Below are positions 1-5,372 of a stretch of DNA of 5,372 nucleotides, in pieces. This DNA is from an uncultured Eubacteriales bacterium (GTDB taxonomy: Bacteria > Bacillota_A > Clostridia > Lachnospirales > Cellulosilyticaceae): assembly GCA_900556665.1 (NCBI GenBank), contig USPX01000157.1, positions 1-5,372 on the forward strand, given 5' to 3'. Made by a program: the position numbers and the translations under genes. Numbering within the stretch: position 1 is the stretch's first letter; each line of letters starts with the position of its first letter. Under the pieces are notes generated by a model. That model was not told where the DNA came from. It was given only the letters and a program-made list of their open reading frames with translations, and searched no databases.

Positions 1-125
1 GGAACATCATGTTGCCGGAACTTGTCTACACCATGCTGATTACGATCTTTTTGTATGTGATTATCCTGAAAGTCAACCAGCGGCTTGAGACATTGGAAAA
101 AAGGAGTGCAAGTAAGTTTGTTTGA
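1..125 (+). CDS. mreD: C-terminal fragment of a rod shape-determining protein MreD-like membrane protein (5' end missing)
   Basis: An open frame enters from the left edge (first full codon at 3) and ends at TGA 123-125, giving 40 residues. It starts NIMLPELVYTMLITIFLYVI, a hydrophobic helix, and goes on through a K-V-N-Q-R-L-E motif to a basic tail ending in KFV. A final membrane helix preceded by LPE-x-x-Y and followed by an asparagine/arginine-containing short tail is typical of the C-terminus of clostridial MreD, the integral membrane partner of MreC in the cell-elongation complex. The first 100 bases contain 42 G+C, richer than the AT-rich genes that follow. The last codons coincide with the antisense strand of the chemotaxis receptor gene, so this may be the true end of mreD or partly fused sequence. 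Identification rests on remembered family pattern in a short fragment; another small membrane protein is possible. Confidence 0.5.
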   Translation, partial: NIMLPELVYTMLITIFLYVIILKVNQRLETLEKRSASKFV

Positions 126-1084
126 CTTGCAATTTGTTCAATGCTTGAAAGTAACATATTGACTTCATTGATTTTGTTATTGAGTGCATTTACTGTTGTA
201 ACAGAAAGCTGCGCAGAGTTTGTAATAGATGTCACTTTTTCTTGGACATTTTTAAGTTCTTGTAATCCTGTGGCAAGTGCCATCGTGTTATCTTCAGAAG
301 AAGTAATAATCTTTTTAGAGTTTTCTTGAAGCAAGTCAATTTCACTTAAAGAAGATGTCATCTGTAAGTTAATAGCTGTCATGTGTTGTGCTTGCTCACC
401 AACTGCAGTAGTTACTGATTCACTTGTGGCTAAAAGACCTTTGTTTGACTCTGTAATAAGAGAAATATTTTGAGTAGAAAGCTGAACGTCTTCATCAATA
501 TTCACAATCTCTGATTCTAAGTGTTTTAAAAGCTGATCTAACTCAGCACGCACCTCGTTTTCTCTTTTTTGAGCTGCATTTAAGGCTTCTTCACCCCACT
601 TAGTGAGTAAGTAGAGAATGATGAAAGCCATAACTAATGTAATAACTATTGGAATATAGGCCATTAATGAAATATCTTCCCCTAATAAGGCCTCTGGTAT
701 CAAGAAGTATAATAGTATAATCCAGCTGATAACAAGTGCAAAATACTGTGCAAAGAACTTACTGTCAAAATAAAGAACAGTAACAGCAAGGGCAATGAGT
801 ATAAGATAGTGATGTTGTAAGGAATAACCATTACTAACGAAAAGTAAAGATATGAAGAATAATAAGATAATCCCTACAATCCACTTTTTAAGTAAATCTT
901 TTCCCTTATAAAGATTTAAAAAGCTGATTAATATTGTGGTACAAAGTATACAGATAAGAAGAAGGGGAATTCCCTTAAATCCTAATCGTATAGTGCGTTG
1001 GACCCCCATTATACCAACCACTAAGGCAAGTACGATACTTACAGCCTTATGAATTCTGTTAATGTCATATTCATGTGTATTCAT
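26..1084 (-). CDS. Methyl-accepting chemotaxis protein, broken in the signalling hairpin (chimeric C-terminus)
   Basis: The 352-codon frame starts at ATG 1084-1082 behind a strong AGGAGG. Residues about 13-162 form roughly six hydrophobic membrane helices (near 13-29, 38-57, 68-84, 91-106, 110-129 and 141-162) with no sizeable extracellular sensor domain. A charged coiled-coil region follows directly (about 163-320) with no recognisable HAMP domain. Residues 315-327 read IEQIASQTNLLAL, the hallmark leading into the MCP cytoplasmic tip, which should continue N-A-A-I-E-A-A-R-A-G-E. Instead residues 328-352 are unrelated and are the antisense reading of the mreD-like fragment, ending at TAG 28-26. 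The CheA/CheW-binding tip and the entire return helix are missing; full-length relatives would be well over 100 residues longer. As drawn it cannot signal. It is either a real truncation or an assembly join. The gene is divergent from the response regulator, and nothing visible ties it functionally to the Bce module. Confidence 0.85.
   Translation of the reverse strand: MNTHEYDINRIHKAVSIVLALVVGIMGVQRTIRLGFKGIPLLLICILCTTILISFLNLYKGKDLLKKWIVGIILLFFISLLFVSNGYSLQHHYLILIALAVTVLYFDSKFFAQYFALVISWIILLYFLIPEALLGEDISLMAYIPIVITLVMAFIILYLLTKWGEEALNAAQKRENEVRAELDQLLKHLESEIVNIDEDVQLSTQNISLITESNKGLLATSESVTTAVGEQAQHMTAINLQMTSSLSEIDLLQENSKKIITSSEDNTMALATGLQELKNVQEKVTSITNSAQLSVTTVNALNNKINEVNMLLSSIEQIASQTNLLALLFSNVSSRWLTFRIITYKKIVISMV
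104..125. other. Junction between mreD-like fragment and chemotaxis receptor gene
   Basis: On the - strand, bases from about 104 upward encode the conserved QTNLLAL of an MCP; below 104 the MCP similarity stops abruptly. On the + strand, the same 104-125 stretch reads as the end of the mreD-like frame (S-A-S-K-F-V-stop after K-R). Both readings are plausible, so up to 22 bases could be shared by the two joined sequences. That would fit a short-overlap misassembly or microhomology-driven recombination. The exact breakpoint cannot be fixed from this sequence alone. Confidence 0.6.
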
Positions 1085-1089
1085 GAAAC

Positions 1090-1095
1090 CCTCCT
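1090..1095 (-). promoter_or_regulatory. Ribosome binding site of the chemotaxis receptor gene
   Basis: Read on the - strand this is AGGAGG, a perfect anti-Shine-Dalgarno match, five bases before ATG 1084-1082. It fixes the start of the receptor gene. Confidence 0.85.
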
Positions 1096-1110
1096 AAAAA
1101 TATAAATAGA

Positions 1111-1119
1111 GTTATATCA
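1111..1119 (-). promoter_or_regulatory. Candidate extended -10 element for the chemotaxis receptor gene
   Basis: The - strand reads TGATATAAC here: an extended -10 (TG-n) followed by TATAAC, five of six matches to TATAAT. It would give a start near 1104 and a leader of about 20 bases before the ATG, with the AGGAGG inside it. No good -35 is visible at 16-18 bases, which is tolerable for an extended -10 promoter. The region is very AT-rich, so chance matches are likely. Confidence 0.4.
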
Positions 1120-1121
1120 TA

Positions 1122-1143
1122 TTACATAAAATGGAAAATGTAA
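1122..1143. repeat. Inverted repeat TTACAT-N10-ATGTAA between divergent promoters
   Basis: Perfect 6-base arms TTACAT (1122-1127) and ATGTAA (1138-1143) are separated by 10 bases. The right arm lies exactly at the -35 position of the regulator promoter, and the element also covers the -35 region of the divergent receptor promoter. The half-sites TTACA and TGTAA are the same as those of the site at 2935-2948 but spaced 12 rather than 4 bases apart. This could be an autoregulatory site for the response regulator, but in such AT-rich DNA it may be chance. Confidence 0.35.
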
Positions 1144-1166
1144 AATGAAATGAAATAGTGTATAAT
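1138..1166 (+). promoter_or_regulatory. Candidate promoter of the response regulator/histidine kinase operon
   Basis: A perfect TATAAT lies at 1161-1166. The -35 position at a 17-base spacing (1138-1143, ATGTAA) matches TTGACA poorly (three of six). A start near 1173 would leave a leader of about 27 bases before ATG 1200. The -10 call is good; the weak -35 suggests low basal or regulated activity. Confidence 0.55.
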
Positions 1167-1187
1167 ATAAAATGTATTTTGTAAATT

Positions 1188-1193
1188 AGGGAG
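1188..1193 (+). promoter_or_regulatory. Ribosome binding site of the response regulator gene
   Basis: AGGGAG lies six bases before ATG 1200-1202. It supports that start, which also gives the standard M-K-K-I-L-I-V-E-D opening of a receiver domain. Confidence 0.7.
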
Positions 1194-1199
1194 AAGAAC

Positions 1200-1865
1200 A
1201 TGAAAAAAATATTGATTGTAGAGGATAATGAAAAACTCAGAAATGAGCTAGGAACTTTTTTTAAGAATAATGGTTTTGAGGTGGAACTGGTAACGGTTTT
1301 TGATGATGTTAAAAACCAGATTTTAAGTAGTCAGGTGGATTTGATTTTATTAGATATTAATTTACCTGGTGTGGATGGGCTTTATTTATGTAGGGAGGTG
1401 CGTAAGACGAGTGATGTGCCAATTATTATTATTACAAGTCGTAATACGGAACTGGATGAACTTATTAGTATGAATTATGGGGCGGATGACTTTATTACGA
1501 AGCCGTTTAATACCCAGATTTTATTAGCACGCATTAATAATATTTTTAAACGCATTGATCGCACGGGGGGGACTCGCATTGATGCCGGTAAATTTATGAT
1601 TGATGTGACGCGAAGTAGTTTTATTTATGGCGGGGAAGAAGTAGAGCTGACACGTAATGAGTTTAAGATTTTATATTTGTTAGTAGAAAAGAAGGGAACT
1701 ATTGTATCAAGGGAAGAGATTATGAGTGATTTATGGGATAGTGAGCTTTTTGTAGATGACAATTCTCTAACGGTGAATATTAATAGACTGCGCAACAAGT
1801 TAAAGGAAGCAGGACTTGAAAATATTATAGAAACCAAGAGAGGACAAGGGTATATTATCAAATGA
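1200..1865 (+). CDS. OmpR-family response regulator, BceR-like
   Basis: This 221-residue cytoplasmic transcription factor is of normal length for the family. The receiver domain (about 1-115) has the acidic pair E8/D9, phospho-acceptor D52 in the motif LLDINLPGVDG, switch residue T79 and the conserved lysine K101 in T-K-P-F. The C-terminal winged-helix DNA-binding domain (about 125-221) shows the ELTRNEFKILYLL start, the recognition-helix region DDNSLTVNINRLRNKL (186-201) and the closing RGQGYIIK. All key residues are intact. Its TGA overlaps the ATG of the kinase gene by 4 bases (ATGA), so the two are translationally coupled and almost certainly a cognate pair. With a Bce-type kinase, ATPase and permease downstream, it most likely activates the transporter genes on envelope or peptide stress, through the inverted repeat at 2935-2948. 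The family is certain; the target assignment is inference. Confidence 0.95.
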   Translation: MKKILIVEDNEKLRNELGTFFKNNGFEVELVTVFDDVKNQILSSQVDLILLDINLPGVDGLYLCREVRKTSDVPIIIITSRNTELDELISMNYGADDFITKPFNTQILLARINNIFKRIDRTGGTRIDAGKFMIDVTRSSFIYGGEEVELTRNEFKILYLLVEKKGTIVSREEIMSDLWDSELFVDDNSLTVNINRLRNKLKEAGLENIIETKRGQGYIIK

Positions 1866-2878
1866 GATTTCTAGCATATTTAAAGGATAAGCGTGCCTAT
1901 TTAATAGGCATGCTCATAGGCATGAGTATTTCAGAAGGGTATTTCTATATATTCAATATTAATTTATATTTAAAGCTTTTGGTGGCCATGATGTTTTTAG
2001 GAGGTACAATGGTGCCACTTTTAGCAGAGTATTTTAAGAAGGTTGGATTTTATAGTTATTTGGAAAAGGCACAAAATGGGCTTGATAAGAAATATTTGTT
2101 TACAGAGCTTATTAATCGTCCAAAGTTTTTGGAGGGGCAGATTTATTATGATGCAGCCGTGGAAATTAATCATAATATGTGCGATGAGATTAATTTGTAT
2201 AAGCAAAATATTAGAGAATACAAAGAGTATATTGAAATGTGGGTACATGAGGCCAAGACACCTATTGCCACAACCAAACTCATTATCGAAAATTATCCAA
2301 GCCGTGAGACACAAAACATAGGTGAAGAAATAGACATGTTAGAAAGGTATATCGAGCAGGTTTTATATTACTCTAAAATTGATAAAGTAGAAGAAGACTA
2401 TAAGATTACAAAGTATAATTTAAAAGAAATAGTACATAAGGTAGTACTTAATAATAAGAAGGCTTTAATTGGTGGTAAGATTAAGATTGATTTGCATGAT
2501 TTAGATTATGAGGTACAAACCGATGCCAAGTGGCTAAGTTTTGTTTTAAATCAAGTTATTAATAATAGCATTAAATATCGAAGGCAAGAAGGGGCGTGTA
2601 TTGAGATTTATGGTGAAAAGGCACATGCCCAATTTAAGCTTATTATTAAAGACAATGGCATAGGCATTAAAGCGGATGAGATTAAGAAGGTATGTCAAAA
2701 GGGCTTTGTAGGCACCAATGGACGTAGAAATGAGGCTTCCACAGGAATGGGACTTTACATTTGTAAGAAGCTGATGGAGAAAATGCAGCATAATTTTCAA
2801 ATTACTTCTAAACTCAATGAATCTACTACGGTAACTTGTGTATTTCCATTAAGTAACTATTTTATAATCTGTGATTAA
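1862..2878 (+). CDS. Intramembrane-sensing sensor histidine kinase, BceS-like
   Basis: This 338-residue protein has two membrane helices near the N-terminus (about 12-31 and 36-57) joined by an extracellular loop of only a few residues, and it lacks HAMP and PAS domains. This is the architecture of intramembrane-sensing kinases that take their signal from a partner ABC transporter. The dimerisation/phosphoacceptor segment is WVHEAKTPI with H129, the usual variant in this family. The ATP-binding domain has the N box (LNQVINNSIKY, N230-Y239), G1 box DNGIGI (264-269), an F-box-like GFVGTNGR (281-288) and G2 box TGMGLYIC (294-301). All catalytic motifs are present. The start overlaps the regulator stop (ATGA) with no strong separate Shine-Dalgarno, pointing to coupled translation. 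The final residues IICD are encoded by the 5' arm of the downstream terminator. The expected partners are the regulator upstream and the permease downstream; the ligand is unknown. Confidence 0.94.
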   Translation: MRFLAYLKDKRAYLIGMLIGMSISEGYFYIFNINLYLKLLVAMMFLGGTMVPLLAEYFKKVGFYSYLEKAQNGLDKKYLFTELINRPKFLEGQIYYDAAVEINHNMCDEINLYKQNIREYKEYIEMWVHEAKTPIATTKLIIENYPSRETQNIGEEIDMLERYIEQVLYYSKIDKVEEDYKITKYNLKEIVHKVVLNNKKALIGGKIKIDLHDLDYEVQTDAKWLSFVLNQVINNSIKYRRQEGACIEIYGEKAHAQFKLIIKDNGIGIKADEIKKVCQKGFVGTNGRRNEASTGMGLYICKKLMEKMQHNFQITSKLNESTTVTCVFPLSNYFIICD

Positions 2879-2899
2879 AGTGAGTCACAGATTATTTTT
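2864..2899 (+). terminator. Intrinsic terminator of the regulator/kinase operon, overlapping the kinase stop codon
   Basis: Perfect 11-base arms ATAATCTGTGA (2864-2874) and TCACAGATTAT (2885-2895) flank a 10-base loop. The loop holds the TAA stop (2876-2878) and can close two further pairs (one T·G, one T-A). A run of five T follows the stem (2895-2899). The stem begins inside the last codons of the kinase gene. The stem is AT-rich, so efficiency may be moderate, but the geometry is classical. It separates the regulator/kinase pair from the transporter genes. Confidence 0.85.
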
Positions 2900-2934
2900 A
2901 ATGTAGAAAAGTCTTAACTTAGCAGGCGTGTTTA

Positions 2935-2948
2935 TTACAAATATGTAA
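2935..2948. promoter_or_regulatory. Probable BceR-type operator, TTACA-N4-TGTAA
   Basis: Perfect 5-base arms TTACA (2935-2939) and TGTAA (2944-2948) flank AATA. From memory, this is the form TNACA-N4-TGTAA described for binding sites of BceR-like regulators upstream of their transporter operons. It lies 44 bases upstream of the -10 element of the ATPase/permease promoter, roughly at -63 from the presumed start, a sensible place for an activator. Its location in front of the transporter genes of the same module supports direct control by the regulator encoded at 1200-1865; that regulatory link is inferred. Confidence 0.75.
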
Positions 2949-2952
2949 GATT

Positions 2953-2965
2953 TTCTTAATAAGAA
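2953..2965. repeat. Short palindrome TTCTTA-A-TAAGAA downstream of the operator
   Basis: Perfect 6-base arms (2953-2958 and 2960-2965) surround a single A. It begins five bases after the operator and lies between it and the promoter -35 region. It has no T run after it and is too tight to form a hairpin, so it is not a terminator. It could be a secondary regulator contact or a site for another protein, or chance in AT-rich DNA. Confidence 0.4.
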
Positions 2966-2969
2966 GTCA

Positions 2970-2998
2970 TGGATGGTAAGAGAAGGATACTTTATACT
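2970..2998 (+). promoter_or_regulatory. Promoter of the ABC transporter operon (weak -35, good -10)
   Basis: A -10 element TATACT (five of six consensus bases) lies at 2993-2998. The -35 position at a 17-base spacing (2970-2975, TGGATG) is a poor match to TTGACA. A start near 3005 leaves a leader of about 26 bases. A weak -35 with an upstream operator is what one expects of an activator-dependent promoter. Because of the terminator at 2864-2899, this is probably the main source of transporter mRNA. Confidence 0.6.
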
Positions 2999-3017
2999 AG
3001 GCATATCAAACAGATAA

Positions 3018-3022
3018 AGGAG
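3018..3022 (+). promoter_or_regulatory. Ribosome binding site of the ABC ATPase gene
   Basis: AGGAG, within AAAGGAGAG, lies eight bases before ATG 3031-3033 and fixes the start of the ATPase. Confidence 0.8.
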
Positions 3023-3030
3023 AGAACACA

Positions 3031-3795
3031 ATGGAAATAGTATTAGAAGTAAATGAAATTGAAAAGTATTATGGTAATAAGAACAATCTTACAAAAGCCA
3101 TTGATCATATATCTTTCAATGTAGAACAGGGTGAATTCATAGGGATTATGGGTGCTTCAGGAAGCGGTAAGACAACGCTTTTAAACTGCATTTCTACAAT
3201 AGACCGTGTCACAAGTGGTCAGATTAAAGTAGGTGGCAAGGATGTTACAAGGCTTAGAGGGAATCAGTTAAATAAGTTTAGAAGAGATGAGTTAGGCTTC
3301 ATTTTCCAAGATTTTAACTTGCTGGATACATTAACAGCCTATGAAAATATTGCACTAGCTCTAACGATTCAAAAAGTTAATGTGAAAGTCATTGACCAAA
3401 GAATTAAGGATGTGGCAAAAAGCCTCAATATCACAGAGGTCTTAAATAAATATCCTTATGAAATGTCAGGTGGGCAAAAGCAAAGGGTAGCTTGTGCAAG
3501 AGCCCTTATTACAAATCCTAAGATGATTTTAGCAGATGAGCCAACAGGAGCTCTTGATTCTAAGTCTGCTAGAAACCTTCTCGAAAGTATGGCAGCTATG
3601 AATGAGGCATTAGATGCGACGATTTTAATGGTAACTCATGATGCTTTCTCAGCAAGTTATTGCAGCCGTATTTTATTTATTAAAGATGGCCGCATTTTTA
3701 ATGAGCTTATTAAAGGAGATGACAGCCGCAAAGAATTTTTCAGCCGTATTATGAGTGTACTTGCCTTATTAGGAGGTGAGGGAGATGTACTTTAA
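3031..3795 (+). CDS. ABC transporter ATP-binding protein, BceA-like (peptide-resistance type)
   Basis: This 254-residue cytoplasmic nucleotide-binding subunit is of normal length for the MacB/LolD/BceA group. Motifs in order are: Walker A GASGSGKTT (41-49), Q-loop Q93 in FIFQDFNLLDTL, signature MSGGQKQR (145-152), Walker B MILADE with catalytic E170, D-loop ALD (174-176) and switch histidine H203 in VTHD. All are intact, so it should hydrolyse ATP. The C-terminal tail with SRKEFF and VLALLGG is typical of BceA proteins, which pair with a single FtsX-like permease rather than a two-permease exporter. The gene ends 11 bases inside the permease gene, so the two are co-translated. By family knowledge it powers release of a bound antimicrobial peptide from its lipid II-cycle target, and ATP turnover also drives signalling to the kinase. 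The substrate is not evident from sequence. Confidence 0.95.
   Translation: MEIVLEVNEIEKYYGNKNNLTKAIDHISFNVEQGEFIGIMGASGSGKTTLLNCISTIDRVTSGQIKVGGKDVTRLRGNQLNKFRRDELGFIFQDFNLLDTLTAYENIALALTIQKVNVKVIDQRIKDVAKSLNITEVLNKYPYEMSGGQKQRVACARALITNPKMILADEPTGALDSKSARNLLESMAAMNEALDATILMVTHDAFSASYCSRILFIKDGRIFNELIKGDDSRKEFFSRIMSVLALLGGEGDVL
3771..3779 (+). promoter_or_regulatory. Very strong ribosome binding site of the permease gene, inside the ATPase coding sequence
   Basis: AGGAGGTGA is a nine-base perfect complement to the 16S rRNA 3' end. The AGGAGG core is eight bases from ATG 3785-3787. It encodes part of the L-G-G-E tail of the ATPase. It fixes the permease start and suggests high, coupled translation of the membrane subunit. 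Confidence 0.85.
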
Positions 3796-5372
3796 GCTTT
3801 CACTTAAAAATATGCAAAAAAGCTTTAAGGACTATGCGATTTATTTTTTAACATTGATTTTTGGGGTATGTATCTTTTATACTTTTAATTCCATAGGTTC
3901 ACAAAGCGCCATGTTTAAGCTTTCAACAGCCAAAAATGAAATGATTCAAAATCTCGTTTTACTTATGCAGCCTATTTCAGTGATAGTTTCAATCATTTTA
4001 GCGTATCTCATTGTATATGCCAATAACTTCTTGATTCGTCGTCGTAAAAAGGAGTTTGGACTTTATCAAACATTAGGTATGGGCAAATGGCATATTGCGC
4101 AAATTTTATCTTTTGAAACACTTATTGTAGGTATTTTATCTTTATGTATAGGGTTATTAATTGGTGTTATGGTTTCACAAGGTGTATCCGTAATTATTGC
4201 TTACATGTTTCAAGCAGATTTAAAGGATTATACCTTTACATTTTCTGATACTGCCTGCATTAAAACTTGCATATACTTTGCAATCATCTATCTTTTAGCA
4301 CTTGTATTTAACATGGTGACGATCTCACGTTATAAACTCATTGACTTATTAACAGCAGGACAAAAAAATGAAACATTAAAGGTGAGAAATCCTTATATAA
4401 CACTTTTGTTATTTATATTAGCCATTGGACTTATTGGCACGGCTTATTATTTATTAATAGGAGCAGGGGCACTAAGAGGTGGAGATCTCAAAGTAGCAAG
4501 TGCCATGCTGATTACAGGGGCATTAGGAACTTATTTCTTATTTGCTTCTTTATCAGGGTTCTTATTACGTGTGATCCAGATGAATAAGAAACTTTATCTT
4601 AAAGATTTAAATATGTTTGTTTTAAGGCAGTTTAATAGCCGTATTAATACAACAACAGTATCTATTACAGTGATTTCACTCATGTTACTTCTAACCATAG
4701 GGATTATGTCATCAGCACTTTCAATCATGGGTACTTTTAATAAAGATTTATCCTCTAACAATTTAACAGATTTTTCAGCAATAGCTTATGTAGAGGATGA
4801 AGAAGATAGAGCAAAAGAACAGCCTTATAGTATATTTAAAAGGTTTGACCAAGATGGCTTTGGGTATGAAGAGTTATTTGAGGATTGGGTAGAATATAAT
4901 GTTTATCATGTGGCACGTAAAGAAGCCACACTCACACAGTTAATGGGGCAAGAAGCAGTTAATAAGGTATTAGCACAATATGAGGGCGCTGTGAATTTTG
5001 ATGAGGATTATATGCCAACGATTTTAGAATCTGATTATAATAGACTCCTGGATTTATATGGTAAACCAGAGCAAAAGATAGACCTTAAGCCAAATGAATA
5101 TGCAGTTGTTTGTAACTTTAATGGTTTATTAGAATATGTGAACGAAGGATTAAAGGCAGGGCATACTCTGGATTATGGGACAGGCCAGTTAGTACCAAAG
5201 TATGATACAGCTATTGATATGCCACTTAGCAATACCAATACAGACTCAGAACTAGGTACAGTTATTATAGATGACAGTATTTTTAGTGACAGCTTTAAGC
5301 AAGAATCTGCCTATATATGTGCCAACTATCAAAAAAATGGTCAAACAGTAGAACAAGCAGAAGACCATGTAA
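3785..5372 (+). CDS. BceB-like FtsX-family ABC transporter permease (3' end cut by window edge)
   Basis: The frame is open from ATG 3785 to the right edge: 529 codons with no stop or frameshift. Membrane helices appear near 17-37, 57-80, 107-131 (perhaps continuing to 140), 162-181, 203-225, 236-262 and 291-315. The cytoplasmic loop RRRKKEFGLYQTLGM (85-99) is the FtsX-domain hallmark. After the last of these helices comes a long hydrophilic stretch (316 to the edge), the large extracellular domain found between helices 7 and 8 of BceB proteins. Helices 8-10 and the second FtsX domain should follow, so roughly 100-150 residues are missing. From 336 to 529 I count 39 acidic against 15 Lys/Arg residues, a strongly acidic domain. 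The gene overlaps the ATPase by 11 bases behind a perfect ribosome binding site. Family role: recognition of a peptide or its lipid target and signalling to the kinase. The substrate is unknown. Confidence 0.92.
   Translation, partial: MYFKLSLKNMQKSFKDYAIYFLTLIFGVCIFYTFNSIGSQSAMFKLSTAKNEMIQNLVLLMQPISVIVSIILAYLIVYANNFLIRRRKKEFGLYQTLGMGKWHIAQILSFETLIVGILSLCIGLLIGVMVSQGVSVIIAYMFQADLKDYTFTFSDTACIKTCIYFAIIYLLALVFNMVTISRYKLIDLLTAGQKNETLKVRNPYITLLLFILAIGLIGTAYYLLIGAGALRGGDLKVASAMLITGALGTYFLFASLSGFLLRVIQMNKKLYLKDLNMFVLRQFNSRINTTTVSITVISLMLLLTIGIMSSALSIMGTFNKDLSSNNLTDFSAIAYVEDEEDRAKEQPYSIFKRFDQDGFGYEELFEDWVEYNVYHVARKEATLTQLMGQEAVNKVLAQYEGAVNFDEDYMPTILESDYNRLLDLYGKPEQKIDLKPNEYAVVCNFNGLLEYVNEGLKAGHTLDYGTGQLVPKYDTAIDMPLSNTNTDSELGTVIIDDSIFSDSFKQESAYICANYQKNGQTVEQAEDHV

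Noticed and set aside
141..329. 62-codon + strand open frame inside the chemotaxis receptor gene
   Set aside because: It is antisense to the well-supported MCP coiled-coil coding sequence, has no good ribosome binding site and no recognisable product.
1625..1861. 78-codon - strand open frame inside the response regulator gene
   Set aside because: It is antisense to the conserved DNA-binding domain; its composition is that of a shadow frame.
2021..2321. Overlapping open frames on both strands (97 codons -, 92 codons +) inside the kinase gene
   Set aside because: Both lie wholly within the intact histidine kinase reading frame and show no protein family features.
2546..2800. 84-codon - strand open frame inside the kinase ATP-binding domain
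   Set aside because: It is antisense to the N, G1 and G2 box coding sequence, without start signals or similarity.
2879..3030. Possible small gene or riboswitch between the kinase and ATPase genes
   Set aside because: The 152 bases are accounted for by the terminator, operator, promoter and ribosome binding site. The predicted leader of about 26 bases is too short for a riboswitch, and I see no plausible small coding frame.
1..5372. CRISPR arrays, insertion sequences, tRNA or rRNA genes
   Set aside because: I saw no spaced direct repeats, transposase-like frame, terminal inverted repeats or structured RNA signatures.

Overview
The window reads as a fragment of a low-GC Gram-positive chromosome, most likely from Clostridia (Lachnospirales-like). 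Supporting signs are strong AGGAGG-type ribosome binding sites, AT-rich codon use, and a complete Bce-type two-component/ABC arrangement of the kind common in Firmicutes. The exact taxon is inference. Both ends cut through genes (a rod-shape protein fragment at the left, a permease at the right), so this looks like a short contig or an arbitrary cut.

Layout. Positions 1-125 hold the last 40 codons of an MreD-like membrane protein on the + strand. They run directly into the 3' part of a methyl-accepting chemotaxis protein (MCP) gene on the - strand (ATG at 1084). The MCP is recognisable up to its signalling-hairpin sequence QTNLLAL and then stops matching the family; its remaining 25 residues are antisense to the mreD-like fragment. 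The join lies in or near 104-125, a 22-base stretch that reads plausibly as both genes, so it is either a real rearrangement or an assembly chimera. A 115-base divergent intergenic region (1085-1199) carries promoter-like elements for both directions.

From 1200 to the right edge the window holds a BceRS-BceAB-like cell-envelope stress and antimicrobial-peptide detoxification module, all on the + strand. It consists of an OmpR-family response regulator (1200-1865), an intramembrane-sensing histidine kinase overlapping it by 4 bases (1862-2878), an ABC ATPase (3031-3795) and, overlapping that by 11 bases, a BceB/FtsX-like permease (3785 to the right edge, incomplete). A hairpin terminator starts inside the last kinase codons (2864-2899) and separates the regulatory pair from the transporter pair. 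The 152-base gap before the ATPase holds a TTACA-N4-TGTAA inverted repeat (2935-2948) that matches the operator form known for BceR-like regulators, followed by a -10 element at 2993-2998.

Expected working model, by analogy with the family: the transporter permease senses the peptide or its lipid-cycle target complex with its large extracellular domain. It signals to the kinase, whose own extracellular loop is too short to bind a ligand. The kinase phosphorylates the regulator at D52, and the regulator activates the transporter promoter through the inverted repeat. The substrate cannot be read from the sequence. I found no evidence of a wholly new system; the items most worth a second look are the chimeric left junction, the operator and terminator layout, and the acidic extracellular domain of the permease.
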